Positions 47,854 to 63,464 of a DNA stretch of 64,000 nucleotides are shown piece by piece. The first letter of the stretch is position 1, and the number at the start of each line of letters is the position of its first letter. The position numbers were made by a program, and so were the translations under genes. Under the pieces are notes generated by a model that saw only the letters and a list, made by a program, of their open reading frames with translations, did no database searches and was not told where the DNA came from. This stretch comes from Rhodocyclaceae bacterium (GTDB taxonomy: Bacteria; Pseudomonadota; Gammaproteobacteria; Burkholderiales; Ga0077523), in contig JADCHQ010000008.1 of NCBI GenBank assembly GCA_020248405.1, positions 123,103 to 187,102 on the forward strand. Reading direction: 5' to 3'.

Positions 47854-48684
47854 CTAGAAAATGTGCCTCTTCAGGCCTGCCTGATGCACTATGGTAGCGG
47901 CCAGTTCCTCGATGGAGCGATGGGTGGTGTCGAGGAAAGGAATGCGTTGGGAGCGCATCAGGCGCTCGGCCCGTTCCACCTCGAACGCACAATTTTCAGG
48001 GTTCGCGTATTGACTGTTCGGACGCCGTTCATGGCGAATCTGCGCAAGGCGCTCCGGAAAGATGGTGAGGCCGAACAGCTTGGCGCGCCACGGTTCGAGG
48101 CTCGCGGGCAGGCGCTGGTCCTGGAAGTCTTCGGGGATGAGGGGGTAGTTGGCGGCCCGGATGCCGTACTGCAGCCCCATATACAGGCAGGTGGGCGTCT
48201 TGCCGCAGCGCGATACCCCCACCAGGATGATGTCGGCCTCGCGAAGTTCCTTGGTGGACACGCCGTCGTCGTGGGCAAGGACGAAGTTCACCGCCTCGAT
48301 GCGCGAGTGATAATCGTGGGTGTCCTTCACGCGGTGGGAGCGCCCGATCTCCAGGCTGTGGCTTACGCCGAGTTCGCGCTCCATGGGCGAGATGAACACC
48401 TGGAAGCAGTCAAGGTACAAGGCATCGGCGCCAGCGATCACCCCGCTCACTTCCGGATCCACTAGGGTGCTGAAAACCAGCGGGCGCGCCCCGTCGGCAT
48501 GGCCCGCGGCATTGATGCGCGCCACGGCCTCGCGGGCCCGCTCGGCGCTGTCCACGAAGGGGAGCGTCGTCTCCTTGAAGGTCACGTCTTCAAATTGAGC
48601 TAGCAGGCTGTGGCCAAGCATCTCGGCGGTGATGCCAGTGCGGTCGGAGACGAAAAAAGCGTGACGCGTCAGCGCTGCGTTCAT
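47854..48684 (-). CDS. ppsR: PEP synthase regulatory protein (PSRP, DUF299)
   Basis: This 276-residue bifunctional kinase/pyrophosphorylase modifies the active-site region of PEP synthase. It has the P-loop [15 protein letters not shown] and the N-terminal [18 protein letters not shown] typical of the family. ATG 48684 is used; the frame runs further upstream but that part is Cys/Arg/Pro-rich and overlaps the ppsA leader. It is divergent from ppsA, its likely target. Confidence 0.95.
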   Translation of the reverse strand: MNAALTRHAFFVSDRTGITAEMLGHSLLAQFEDVTFKETTLPFVDSAERAREAVARINAAGHADGARPLVFSTLVDPEVSGVIAGADALYLDCFQVFISPMERELGVSHSLEIGRSHRVKDTHDYHSRIEAVNFVLAHDDGVSTKELREADIILVGVSRCGKTPTCLYMGLQYGIRAANYPLIPEDFQDQRLPASLEPWRAKLFGLTIFPERLAQIRHERRPNSQYANPENCAFEVERAERLMRSQRIPFLDTTHRSIEELAATIVHQAGLKRHIF

Positions 48685-48776
48685 GGTTGGTGCTGCGATG
48701 CAATAGACGATTCGGTAACATAACACTTTTGCCGGCCGGCGCCATCGCGGCGGCGGCAGCCGCGGAGAACCACAGC

Positions 48777-52923
<4,147 letters not shown>

Positions 52924-52943
52924 ACGCCCGAGGGTGCGCAACC

Positions 52944-55119
<2,176 letters not shown>

Positions 55120-55138
55120 CGCAACGGCAGCCCAGGCC

Positions 55139-55426
55139 ATGCGACTGCTGACCGTGGTACTAGTGGCGCTGGTGGTGGTGCTGCAGCAGCCCCTATGGTT
55201 TGGGTCCGGCGGATGGTTGAGGGTGCACGCCCTGGGGGTGCAACTGGACGCGCGCCGTGAAGACAACGCCCGCCTCAAGGCGCGCAACGCGGCGCTGGCG
55301 GCGGAAGTTCGCGACTTGAAGCAAGGTTACGACGCCATCGAGGAGCGTGCCCGTTCCGAGCTGGGCATGGTGCGCGAGGACGAGATGTTCTTTCAGGTGA
55401 TCGAGGGTTCGGCGGTGGCGCGCTGA
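55139..55426 (+). CDS. ftsB: Cell division protein FtsB
   Basis: This 95-residue bitopic protein has one N-terminal membrane helix (about 3-20) followed by a coiled coil ([20 protein letters not shown]) and the typical [18 protein letters not shown] segment. FtsB links FtsL and FtsQ in the divisome. Placement after eno is common in proteobacteria. Confidence 0.93.
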   Translation: MRLLTVVLVALVVVLQQPLWFGSGGWLRVHALGVQLDARREDNARLKARNAALAAEVRDLKQGYDAIEERARSELGMVREDEMFFQVIEGSAVAR

Positions 55427-55440
55427 CAAAACGCCGACCC

Positions 55441-56034
55441 TCAGCAACTGGTGCCACGCCGCGCCAGGTCCGGCGCCGTATTGAGATTATCGAAGGGCGC
55501 GACATCGTCACCGAAGTCGGCCACGGCGGCGTCCACCGATGCCATCCATTGCTGCATGCGACGGCCACCGCCCTCAAGGTAGGCGCGTAGTTGCGGGGCC
55601 ACGTGGCGGTGCGCCAGGCAGAACACGGGCTGGTGGCGCCCCCCGGCGAGGGCGTAGGCTGCTGGAGCGCCGCCCGCTAGCGCCTCGCACAGGCGCGCCA
55701 CCAGATCCTGGGGAAAGTCTGGCGTGTCGCAGGGCACACTCACCACGTAGGGCGTGCACGCCTGTTCCAGGCCTGCCAGCAAGCCCGCCAGCGGTCCGGA
55801 AAAGTCAGGCAGGGCGTCGGCCACCACAGGCACGCCGAAGGCCGCGTAGGCGTCTAGGTTGCGGTTGGCGCTGATGAGTAGCGCAGCCACCTGAGGCCGC
55901 AGTCGCCGCAACGCGCGGCTCGCGAGTGCTTCGCCGTGCAGCCGTTCGAGGCCCTTGTCCGCCCCGCCCATGCGACGCCCGGCACCGCCCGCCAGCACCA
56001 CCCCGGTGACCTGCCCGGGTTCACAGCGGCTCAT
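55441..56034 (-). CDS. mobA: Molybdenum cofactor guanylyltransferase
   Basis: This 197-residue nucleotidyltransferase attaches GMP to molybdopterin. The N-terminal loop VVLAGGAGRRMGGADKGLE binds GTP, and the sequence SVPCDTPDFP holds metal-binding Asp. ATG 56034 is selected; the open frame continues upstream without family similarity. It is divergent from the OFA transporter and convergent with ftsB. Confidence 0.95.
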   Translation of the reverse strand: MSRCEPGQVTGVVLAGGAGRRMGGADKGLERLHGEALASRALRRLRPQVAALLISANRNLDAYAAFGVPVVADALPDFSGPLAGLLAGLEQACTPYVVSVPCDTPDFPQDLVARLCEALAGGAPAAYALAGGRHQPVFCLAHRHVAPQLRAYLEGGGRRMQQWMASVDAAVADFGDDVAPFDNLNTAPDLARRGTSC

Positions 56035-56175
56035 GGGTATGTCCCGCCTTGTTGGGCGCACGCGCCCACCGGTATCATGGAACCGCCGGACGCGGCGTTG
56101 AGCAGCGGGCGCGTGAATACCGGGCGCCGCCGCACACGGCGCATCACCAATACCGAAAACAACAGGGGGCAGGAG

Positions 56176-57816
56176 ATGGCAGGCATCCTCGACAAGGAGC
56201 GCATCATCGCGCAACCGGGCTTCAGCCGCTGGCTGGTGCCGCCGGCAGCGCTGATGATCCATCTCTCCATCGGCATGGCCTATGGCTTCAGTGTGTTCTG
56301 GCTGCCGCTGTCGCGCGCCATCGGCATCAAGGAGCCGGTCAAGTCGCCCGAGTGCGCCTCGCTCGGTTTCCTGCAGGAGGTGTTCACCACCACCTGCGAT
56401 TGGAAGATCTCCACGCTCGGCTGGATGTACACGCTGTTCTTCGTGTTTCTCGGCTCTTCGGCGGCGGTGTTCGGCCACTGGCTGGAGCATGCCGGGCCGC
56501 GTAAGGCGGGCGTGGTAGCGGCCTTCTGCTGGGGCGGCGGGCTGTTCATCTCTGCCCTGGGTGTGTACACGCACCAGGTGTGGCTCATGTGGTTGGGGTC
56601 AGGGGTGATCGGTGGCATTGGACTGGGGCTGGGATACATCTCGCCGGTATCCACGCTCATCAAGTGGTTCCCCGACCGTCGTGGCATGGCCACGGGCATG
56701 GCCATCATGGGCTTCGGCGGCGGCGCCATGATCGGCTCGCCCCTGGCGGCAGAGCTGATGAAGCGCTTCGCCTCGGATACCTCGGTGGGCGTTTGGCAAA
56801 CCTTCGTCACCATGGGCTTGATCTACTTCGTGGCCATGCTGTGCGGCGCCTTCCTGTATCGCGTGCCGCCCACGGGCTGGAAGCCGGCCGGCTGGACGCC
56901 GCCACCGCCCAGCGGCAAGGCCATGATCACCAGCCGCCACGTACACGTCAACGAGGCGCACCGCACGCCGCAGTTCTGGTTTTTGTGGGGTGTGCTTTGC
57001 CTGAACGTGAGCGCCGGCATCGGCGTGATCGGCATGGCCTCGCCCATGCTGCAGGAGGTGTTCGGCGGCAGACTCATCGACGCCACCGGTGCCCTCTCGG
57101 AACTCACCAAGGAACAGAAAACCGCCGTGGCCGCCATCGGCGCAGGCTTCGCCGGGCTGCTGTCGCTGTTTAACATCGTCGGCCGCATTTTGTGGGCCTC
57201 GTTCTCCGATGTGATCGGCCGCAAGATCACCTACGTGATCTTCTTCACCCTGGGCTTCGTGCTCTACGCTCTCGTGCCCTCGGCCGGGGGCATTGGCGGT
57301 ATCGCGCTGTTCGTGGGGATCTTCTGCATCATCCTCACCATGTATGGCGGCGGCTTCGCCACCATTCCCGCCTATCTGGCGGACATGTTCGGCACCCAGC
57401 ACGTGGGTGCCATTCACGGGCGCCTGCTCACGGCCTGGTCCACGGCGGGCATCCTCGGGCCGGTGGTTGTGAACTACATGCGCGAGTACAAGATTGCCCA
57501 GGGCGTGCCGCCCAGCCAAGCCTACAACGAGATCATGTACGTGCTGGCCGGGATGCTGGCGTTGGGCCTGCTGTGCAACCTCATGGTCCGCCCTGTGGCC
57601 GACAAGCATTTCATGAGCGACGAGCAACTCGAGGCTGAGCGCAAGCTGGCGCACGAGAAGGCGGCGGCAACGGCCGCTGCAGGGGTTGCGGCTGGCGGGC
57701 AACCGGTCGCTGCCTCCAGCCCCGCGCTGATCGCGCTGGCCTGGATAGTGGTGGGCATTCCGCTGGCCTGGGGCGTGGGCAAGACGCTAGAAAAGGCGGC
57801 GGTGCTGTTCCGCTGA
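56176..57816 (+). CDS. OFA-family MFS transporter
   Basis: This 546-residue transporter has about 12 helices and belongs to the oxalate/formate antiporter family: IHLSIGMAYGFSVFWLPLSR at the first helix and LIKWFPDRRGMATGMAIMGF after helix 4. It is longer than classical OFA proteins because of an insert with two Cys near residues 55-75 and an Ala-rich cytosolic segment before an extra C-terminal helix. Substrate is unknown; related proteins move monocarboxylates. A GGGGGCAGGAG stretch precedes ATG 56176. Confidence 0.87.
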   Translation: MAGILDKERIIAQPGFSRWLVPPAALMIHLSIGMAYGFSVFWLPLSRAIGIKEPVKSPECASLGFLQEVFTTTCDWKISTLGWMYTLFFVFLGSSAAVFGHWLEHAGPRKAGVVAAFCWGGGLFISALGVYTHQVWLMWLGSGVIGGIGLGLGYISPVSTLIKWFPDRRGMATGMAIMGFGGGAMIGSPLAAELMKRFASDTSVGVWQTFVTMGLIYFVAMLCGAFLYRVPPTGWKPAGWTPPPPSGKAMITSRHVHVNEAHRTPQFWFLWGVLCLNVSAGIGVIGMASPMLQEVFGGRLIDATGALSELTKEQKTAVAAIGAGFAGLLSLFNIVGRILWASFSDVIGRKITYVIFFTLGFVLYALVPSAGGIGGIALFVGIFCIILTMYGGGFATIPAYLADMFGTQHVGAIHGRLLTAWSTAGILGPVVVNYMREYKIAQGVPPSQAYNEIMYVLAGMLALGLLCNLMVRPVADKHFMSDEQLEAERKLAHEKAAATAAAGVAAGGQPVAASSPALIALAWIVVGIPLAWGVGKTLEKAAVLFR

Positions 57817-57862
57817 GCGAACGCACAGCCGCCGCGCGAGCGGCGTTGGACCTGCGCGCCGC

Positions 57863-59131
57863 CTACAGGATGCCCTCGAAGGGCTGCACGTCTACCAGCG
57901 CGCCTGGCGCCAGGTTGCCGCACTCGGTGGGCAGCACCACAAAGCAGTTGGCGCGGCTCATGGACGAGAGGATGTTGGAGCCCTGTTCCCCTGTCAGCGC
58001 GACGCTCCAGCCGCCCTCGGCCGGGGCGAGGATGCCGCGCTGGAACTCCACCCGCCCCGGCGCCTTCTTCAGCGGGCTCGCCAGGGTGGCCTTGAAGGTG
58101 GGGCAGGGCGGCACCTGGGACTGCCCCATGAGCACCAGCAGCGCCTCGCGCACGAACTGGTAGAACGTCACCATCACGGCCACCGGGTTGCCCGGTAGAC
58201 CGAACAGGTGGGTGTTGCCGATGCGCCCGAAGGCGAGCGGCCGGCCCGGCTTCATGGCGATCTTCCAGAACAGCACCTCCCCCAGCCGATCCAGGATCTG
58301 CTTCACGTAGTCGGCATCGCCCACCGATGCCCCGCCGCTGGTGAGCACCACGTCGGCCGCGGCCGCAGCCTGTGCGAAGGCGAGTTCCACGGCGGCCGGG
58401 TCGTCGCGAATCACGCCCATGTCCAGCACCTCGCAGCCCAGGCCCGTGAGCATGGCGTGAAGGGTGTAGCGGTTGGAGTCGTAGATCTGGCCGCGGCCTG
58501 GCGTGGTGCCGATCTGGACGAGCTCGTCGCCGGTGGAGAAGAAAGCCACACGCAGCCGCCGGAACACCGTGATCTCGCCGATACCCAGGGAGGCGATCAG
58601 CCCCGCGTCCGCGGCGCGCAACCGCTGCCCCCCTGACAGCACGGTGCTGCCGGCGCGGATGTCCTCGCCGGCGCGGCGCCGGTTCTGGCCGGGCTTCGCA
58701 CCGCCGCCCAGGGTTACGCGGCCGTCAGCCGCGCGGGCGCGCTCCTGCATGATTACCGTGTCGCACCCGGGCGGCATCACGGCGCCCGTGAAGATGCGCA
58801 CCGCCTGTCCGGGCGCCACGCTGCCCTCGAAGGGACGCCCGGCGAAGGATGTCCCCGCCACCTGGAGGGTGACGTCGGCGTCGGGCTGGAGATCGGCGTG
58901 GCGCACGGCCCAGCCGTCCATGGCGGAGTTGTCGTGGCCGGGCACGTGGATAGGCGAGACCAGGTCCTCGCCCAGCACCCGTCCCGGGGCGTGGCGCACG
59001 TGCACCCGTTCCAGCGTGGTGACAGGCGTAAGGAAGGCGCGGATGTGGGCGCGGGCGCGCTCCACCGGCATGGAGTCTGGGTCGTAGTCGTCGGCGGTGG
59101 CGAGCTCGCTCAGGCGGGCGGGAGTGGTCAT
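57863..59131 (-). CDS. moeA: Molybdopterin molybdenumtransferase MoeA
   Basis: This 422-residue enzyme inserts molybdate into adenylylated molybdopterin. It has DNSAMDGWAVRH, the GDELV motif (FFSTGDELVQIG), TSGGASVGDADYVK and GLPGNPVAVMVTF, all diagnostic. ATG 59131 is the chosen start because the further upstream frame has no similarity. It is divergent from the lactonase gene, with 120 bases between. Confidence 0.96.
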   Translation of the reverse strand: MTTPARLSELATADDYDPDSMPVERARAHIRAFLTPVTTLERVHVRHAPGRVLGEDLVSPIHVPGHDNSAMDGWAVRHADLQPDADVTLQVAGTSFAGRPFEGSVAPGQAVRIFTGAVMPPGCDTVIMQERARAADGRVTLGGGAKPGQNRRRAGEDIRAGSTVLSGGQRLRAADAGLIASLGIGEITVFRRLRVAFFSTGDELVQIGTTPGRGQIYDSNRYTLHAMLTGLGCEVLDMGVIRDDPAAVELAFAQAAAAADVVLTSGGASVGDADYVKQILDRLGEVLFWKIAMKPGRPLAFGRIGNTHLFGLPGNPVAVMVTFYQFVREALLVLMGQSQVPPCPTFKATLASPLKKAPGRVEFQRGILAPAEGGWSVALTGEQGSNILSSMSRANCFVVLPTECGNLAPGALVDVQPFEGIL

Positions 59132-59251
59132 CGCAATGCTCGTGGAAGTCTCGATAGAAAGCCCAGTATGGTAGCGTGCGTGCGTCTGGATGGCGCTGCG
59201 GTTTCCAGACCGGGCGGCGAGCCCGGCGCGCGGCGCCCGGGGGAGGATCGC

Positions 59252-60202
59252 ATGACGCGCATGACCCAGCTCGGCGGCCGGGTGGTGGCCAAGGGTTTGC
59301 AGTTTCCGGAAGGGCCAGTGGCCATGCCGGACGGATCGGTGGTGCTGGTGGAGATTGCCCGGCAGACGTTGTCGCGGGTGTTGCCCGATGGCCGCTGCTT
59401 GGTGGTGGCGCGGCTGGGCGGCGGCCCCAACGGCGCCGCGGTGGGCCCGGACGGCCTGTGCTACGTGTGCAACAACGGTGGCTTCGAGTTCGGGCGCGAG
59501 CCCGATGGGCTGGTGCGGCCGGTGCGCCGCGCCGACGACTACCTTACCGGCCGCATCGAGCGCGTGGACCTGGAAACCGGGCGGGTGGACACGCTCTACA
59601 CCGGCTGCGACGCCGTGTCGCTCAAGGGACCAAACGACATCGTCATGGACGGGCGCGGCGGGTTCTGGTTCACCGACCTGGGCAAGATCCACGGTCGCAA
59701 GATGGACCGCGGCGCGGTTTACTACGCGCGCACCGACGGCAGCCTGATCCGGGAGGCCGTGCATCCCATCCTCACGCCCAACGGCATCGGCCTGTCGCCC
59801 GATGGCCGCACTCTGTACGTGGCCGAGACCGAGACCAGCCGGCTGTGGTCCTTCGAGATCACCGGCGAGGGCGAACTGCGCAAGCTGCCCTTTCCCTCGC
59901 CCCACGGCGGCGCGCTGGTGGCGGGCCTGCCGGGCTACCAGCGCTTCGACTCCCTCAAGGTGGAGGCGGGCGGCAACATCTGTGTGGCCACGCTCATGCG
60001 CGGCGGTGTGAGCGTCATCTCGCCAGAGGGCGAGTGGCTGGAGTTCCACGCCGCCCCGGAGGCGTACTGCACCAACCTCGCCTTCGGCGGCGCAGACCTG
60101 CGCAAGGCCTGGGTGACGCTGTCGGGTTTCGGCACGCTGGTGGAGGTGGACTGGCCGCGCGCCGGCCTGCGCCTGCACGGCCAGCGGCTGCCCGGCGAAT
60201 GA
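59252..60202 (+). CDS. SMP-30/gluconolactonase-family protein
   Basis: This 316-residue six-bladed beta-propeller has the metal-site motifs LQFPEGPVAMPDG (Glu), LKGPNDIVMDGRGGFWFTD and LTPNGIGLSPDGRTLYVAE (Asn/Asp), so it should be a metal-dependent lactonase or esterase. No signal peptide is seen. GGGGAGG at 59240-59246 marks ATG 59252. It is followed after 14 bases by an RraA-family gene, suggesting a catabolic pair acting on a sugar-acid-like or aromatic-derived lactone. The substrate is not known. Confidence 0.88.
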   Translation: MTRMTQLGGRVVAKGLQFPEGPVAMPDGSVVLVEIARQTLSRVLPDGRCLVVARLGGGPNGAAVGPDGLCYVCNNGGFEFGREPDGLVRPVRRADDYLTGRIERVDLETGRVDTLYTGCDAVSLKGPNDIVMDGRGGFWFTDLGKIHGRKMDRGAVYYARTDGSLIREAVHPILTPNGIGLSPDGRTLYVAETETSRLWSFEITGEGELRKLPFPSPHGGALVAGLPGYQRFDSLKVEAGGNICVATLMRGGVSVISPEGEWLEFHAAPEAYCTNLAFGGADLRKAWVTLSGFGTLVEVDWPRAGLRLHGQRLPGE

Positions 60203-60216
60203 CGAGGAGTCCTGCC

Positions 60217-60888
60217 ATGAGTCCCGAGCAGCGCGCCTTGCGCGAACGTTTTCTCCAGGTGGACACCACCACGGTGTCCGATGTGCTGGGGCTGCACGGA
60301 TGCCTGGACCAGGCCCTGGCCACCGATCTGCTGCCCCTGGCGGAAGGCCAGCCCAGGCTGGCCGGCTTTGCCTACACCGTGCGCACCGCCATGCTGCCCT
60401 ACCAGGGCCCTGGCGACCCGGAGAAGATGGCCGCCATCGAGGGCATGGGGGAGGGCGTGGTGTCGGTGTGGGCGGGCGATGCCCAGGGCTTGGCGAGCTT
60501 CGGCGAGTTGCTGGCCCTGGGGATGAAGGTGCGCGGCTGCACCGGCATGGTGGTAAACGGTGGCGTGCGCGACCGCGACGGCATCGTGAAGGCCAGCATC
60601 CCCGTGTACTCGAAGTACCGCTCGCCGGTGCAGTCCATCGGCCGTCTCAAGGTGACGGGCTGTCAGGTGCCCGTGACTATGCCGGGGGCCACCAGCCGTC
60701 ACGTGACCGTCACGCCCGGTGATTTCGTGCTGGGCGACGCAGACGGCGTGGTGGTGGTGCCGGCCGCACTGGCCGCGGCGGTGCTGGAGCAGGCCGAGGC
60801 CATCACGGCGCGGGAGCGTGCCATTCGCGGCGAGGTGGACTCGGGCGCTGCTCTGGGAGTGATCCTGGGGCGCTACGGCCGCGTGTGA
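60217..60888 (+). CDS. RraA-family protein, probable HMG/CHA-type aldolase
   Basis: This 223-residue protein shows the RraA fold, with the GMVVNGGVRDRDGI motif whose Arg and Asp bind oxaloacetate/pyruvate and metal in the 4-hydroxy-4-methyl-2-oxoglutarate aldolases. The C-terminal region, including GDFVLGDADGVVVVP, is typical of the aldolase branch, not of the RNase E inhibitor. It is paired with the upstream lactonase. Exact reaction is unknown. Confidence 0.85.
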   Translation: MSPEQRALRERFLQVDTTTVSDVLGLHGCLDQALATDLLPLAEGQPRLAGFAYTVRTAMLPYQGPGDPEKMAAIEGMGEGVVSVWAGDAQGLASFGELLALGMKVRGCTGMVVNGGVRDRDGIVKASIPVYSKYRSPVQSIGRLKVTGCQVPVTMPGATSRHVTVTPGDFVLGDADGVVVVPAALAAAVLEQAEAITARERAIRGEVDSGAALGVILGRYGRV

Positions 60889-60901
60889 AGCGCAGGGTGC
60901 T

Positions 60902-61960
60902 TCAGCCGCCGATGTAGGACATCTCCACCTTGCGCTGCTTTGCCGTGTCCTCGGTGCGGATCTCGGAATAGCGGTCGGTGCGGGCGCGCCAGATGCGGGC
61001 GATCTGCGCGGAGATCTCCTCGTCCGAGGCGTCGGCGCGCAGCAGGGCGCGCAGGTCGGTGCCCCGGGTGGCGAACAGGCAGGTGTAGAGGCTACCCTCC
61101 GCCGACAGGCGGGCGCGGGTGCAGTCGCGGCAGAAGGCCTGGGTCACCGAGGAGATGAAACCCACCTCGCCCGAGCCGTCGCGGTAGCGCCAGCGCTCGG
61201 CCACCTCGCCGGTGTAGTTCGGGTCGAGGGACTCGATGCCGAAGACCTCGTCCAGCCGCGAAACCAGCTCGCGCGAGGGCACCACGTGCTGCATCTGCCA
61301 GCCGTTGGTGCTGCCCACGTCCATGAATTCGATGAAGCGCAGGATGTGGCCGCTGCCCTTGAAGAAGCGCGCCATGTCCACCACGGTGTGGTCGTTCACG
61401 CCGCGCTTGACCACCATGTTGACCTTGATGGGCGCGAGCCCCGCCCGATCGGCCGCCTCGATGCCCTCCAGCACCCTGGCCACCGGGAAGTCCACGTCGT
61501 TCATGGCGCGGAACACCGTGTCGTCGAGGGAGTCCAGGCTGACGGTGACACGCTTCAGGCCCGCGTCCTTCAAGGCCTGCGCCTTCTGGGCCAGCAGCGA
61601 GCCGTTGGTGGTGAGGGTGAGGTCCAGGTCGTCCCAGTAGGCCAGCATCTCGATGAGCACCTCGAGCTTGCGGCGTACCAGCGGCTCGCCGCCGGTGATG
61701 CGGATCTTCTCCACCCCCTGGTCGCGGAACAGCCGCACCAGCCGGTTGATCTCGCCGAAGGACAGCAGTGCGCCGCGCTCCAGGAACTGGAAGTCCTTGC
61801 CGAACACCTCCTTGGGCATGCAGTAGGTGCAGCGAAAGTTGCAGCGGTCGGTCACGGAAATGCGCAGATCGCGCAGCGCCCGGCCACGGGTGTCGCTTAG
61901 CGGGTCGGCGTGGGCCGGTGCGGGCACCGGCAGCGGGCGCGGGTTCGGGTGCGAAGTCAT
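60902..61960 (-). CDS. moaA: GTP 3',8-cyclase MoaA
   Basis: This 352-residue radical SAM enzyme starts molybdopterin synthesis from GTP. The N-terminal cluster motif [10 protein letters not shown], the C-terminal cluster cysteines in [10 protein letters not shown] and the C-terminal Gly-Gly (SYIGG) are all present. ATG 61960 starts it; the in-frame upstream extension is not family-like. It is convergent with the RraA gene and divergent from moaD. Confidence 0.97.
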   Translation of the reverse strand: MTSHPNPRPLPVPAPAHADPLSDTRGRALRDLRISVTDRCNFRCTYCMPKEVFGKDFQFLERGALLSFGEINRLVRLFRDQGVEKIRITGGEPLVRRKLEVLIEMLAYWDDLDLTLTTNGSLLAQKAQALKDAGLKRVTVSLDSLDDTVFRAMNDVDFPVARVLEGIEAADRAGLAPIKVNMVVKRGVNDHTVVDMARFFKGSGHILRFIEFMDVGSTNGWQMQHVVPSRELVSRLDEVFGIESLDPNYTGEVAERWRYRDGSGEVGFISSVTQAFCRDCTRARLSAEGSLYTCLFATRGTDLRALLRADASDEEISAQIARIWRARTDRYSEIRTEDTAKQRKVEMSYIGG

Positions 61961-62003
61961 GGCAGACGACCAAAGGACGGTATCGAACGCATTATAGCGG
62001 TCA

Positions 62004-62061
62004 GGACATAACGCCGGGCGGCGTCGTAGAATCAACGGTTCGGGTGTTGTATGGCAACACC
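62004..62061 (+). promoter_or_regulatory. Candidate promoter and inverted repeat upstream of moaD
   Basis: AGGACA (62003-62008) and TAGAAT (62027-62032) with an 18-base spacer resemble a sigma-70 promoter, with a start near 62039. Just downstream, GGTGTTG-TATGG-CAACACC (62043-62061) is a perfect 7-bp inverted repeat, placed where an operator or an RNA hairpin could control moaD. The element type is not identified. Confidence 0.45.
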
Positions 62062-62091
62062 GCACCCCAATATCCAATGGCAGGAGAGGCA

Positions 62092-62346
62092 ATGGTGGAG
62101 CTGTTGTATTTCGCGCGGTTGCGGGAGCGCTTTGGTCGCGATGGCGAGCGTGTTCCCTTGCCCGAGGGCGTGGCTGATGTGGCGGGTCTCACCGCCTGGC
62201 TGCGGGCCCGGGGTGAGCCCTGGAGCGCGGAACTGGCCGCGAGCCGCAGCTGGCGGGTGGCCGTGAACCAGGACATGGCCAGCGCCGACACACCGCTGCG
62301 TGACGGCGACGAAGTGGCCTATTTCCCGCCGGTCACCGGCGGTTGA
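62092..62346 (+). CDS. moaD: Molybdopterin synthase sulfur-carrier subunit MoaD
   Basis: This 84-residue ubiquitin-like protein ends in the required Gly-Gly (PPVTGG), which carries the thiocarboxylate. ATG 62092 follows AGGAGAGG at 62082-62089. An ATG at 62077 would start inside that region. It is followed by moaE after 16 bases. Confidence 0.95.
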   Translation: MVELLYFARLRERFGRDGERVPLPEGVADVAGLTAWLRARGEPWSAELAASRSWRVAVNQDMASADTPLRDGDEVAYFPPVTGG

Positions 62347-62362
62347 GGTGGGGATAACCATC

Positions 62363-62842
62363 ATGGGCGAACCTAGCATTCCCCCGGGCCTGACGGACAT
62401 CCGTGTGCAGGAGGCCGACTTCGACGCCGGCGCCGAAATGGCGCGGCTGCGGGCCGGCAACCCCCGCATCGGCGCGGTGGCCAGCTTCATCGGGGTGTGC
62501 CGCGACCGCAATGACGGCGCCGAGGTGGCGCTCATGACCCTGGAGCACTACCCCGGCATGACGGAAAAGGCGCTGGCGGCTATCGTGGCCGAGGCCCGCG
62601 GCCGCTGGGAGGTGATCGACGTGGTGGTCGTTCACCGCGTCGGGCCCATGCGGCCCACCGACCAGATCGTGCTGGTGGTGGTCACGAGCGCACATCGGGG
62701 CGACGCCTTCGCCGCCTGCGAGTTTCTAATGGACTACCTGAAGACCCGCGCGCCTTTCTGGAAGAAAGAGCACACTCCTGGGGGCGAGCGCTGGGTGGAG
62801 GCGCGCGCCGCCGACGACGCTGCCGCGGAGCGATGGCGGTGA
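62363..62842 (+). CDS. moaE: Molybdopterin synthase catalytic subunit MoaE
   Basis: This 159-residue subunit transfers sulfur from MoaD to make molybdopterin. The conserved Arg/Lys residues are in VVVHRVGPMRPTDQIV and PFWKKEHT (catalytic Lys). The last ten bases overlap the ModE-like gene. An open extension upstream of ATG 62363 overlaps moaD and is discarded. Confidence 0.95.
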   Translation: MGEPSIPPGLTDIRVQEADFDAGAEMARLRAGNPRIGAVASFIGVCRDRNDGAEVALMTLEHYPGMTEKALAAIVAEARGRWEVIDVVVVHRVGPMRPTDQIVLVVVTSAHRGDAFAACEFLMDYLKTRAPFWKKEHTPGGERWVEARAADDAAAERWR

Positions 62843-63243
62843 GCGCTGCGCCGCCGCCGGCCATGCGCCCTCGCCGCGAACCGGGTGGCAGCGCGCCGCG
62901 GCCGCAGATCCGCATCCTGTTCCGCAAGGCCATTGCCATGGGTCCGGGCAAGGCCGAGTTGCTGCATGCCATTGAGCGTACTGGTTCCATCAGCGCGGCG
63001 GCGCGTGAGATGGACATGTCCTACCGCCGCGCGTGGCTATTGGTGGACGCCATGAACCAGAGCTTCCGCCAGGCCGTGGTGTCCACCGAAACCGGCGGGC
63101 AGAAGGGCGGCGGGGCGCGCGTCACGCCCTTCGGTCAGGAGATGCTGGCGCGCTATCTCCACATGGAAGCCAAGGCCGCCAGCGCAGTGGAAAAGGAAAT
63201 GGCCGAGTTCGTGTCGTTGATGGCGAAGCTGCCGATGGTCTGA
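62833..63243 (+). CDS. ModE-like winged-helix regulator without molybdate domain
   Basis: This 136-residue protein matches the N-terminal DNA-binding part of ModE: IRILFRKAIAMGPGKAELLH then GSISAAAREMDMSYRRAWLL (helix-turn-helix) and the wing ETGGQKGGGARVTPFGQEML. It lacks the C-terminal MOP domains that bind molybdate in E. coli ModE, so molybdate sensing cannot be direct by that route. It overlaps the end of moaE, so it is part of the moaDE operon and might regulate it. Confidence 0.88.
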   Translation: MAVSAAPPPAMRPRREPGGSAPRPQIRILFRKAIAMGPGKAELLHAIERTGSISAAAREMDMSYRRAWLLVDAMNQSFRQAVVSTETGGQKGGGARVTPFGQEMLARYLHMEAKAASAVEKEMAEFVSLMAKLPMV

Positions 63244-63464
63244 TCTCCTCTGAAGTCGCCCGCGAAGGCGAGCCTTGTCCGGCCCTCCGTCCTAACCCGG
63301 ATATTTCACCACGCCGCTTGAATCGGTCGGCGCTGGGCTCGGACTGAGTGATTGTGCGGATTCGTGATCGATTCGAGGCATTCGGAGGGGGGGCATGTTC
63401 GCAGGCGACACTACCCCTTTACCCCTGCTGTTTATTGCGTGCCGGGGTCAGCACTTCTTTGACT

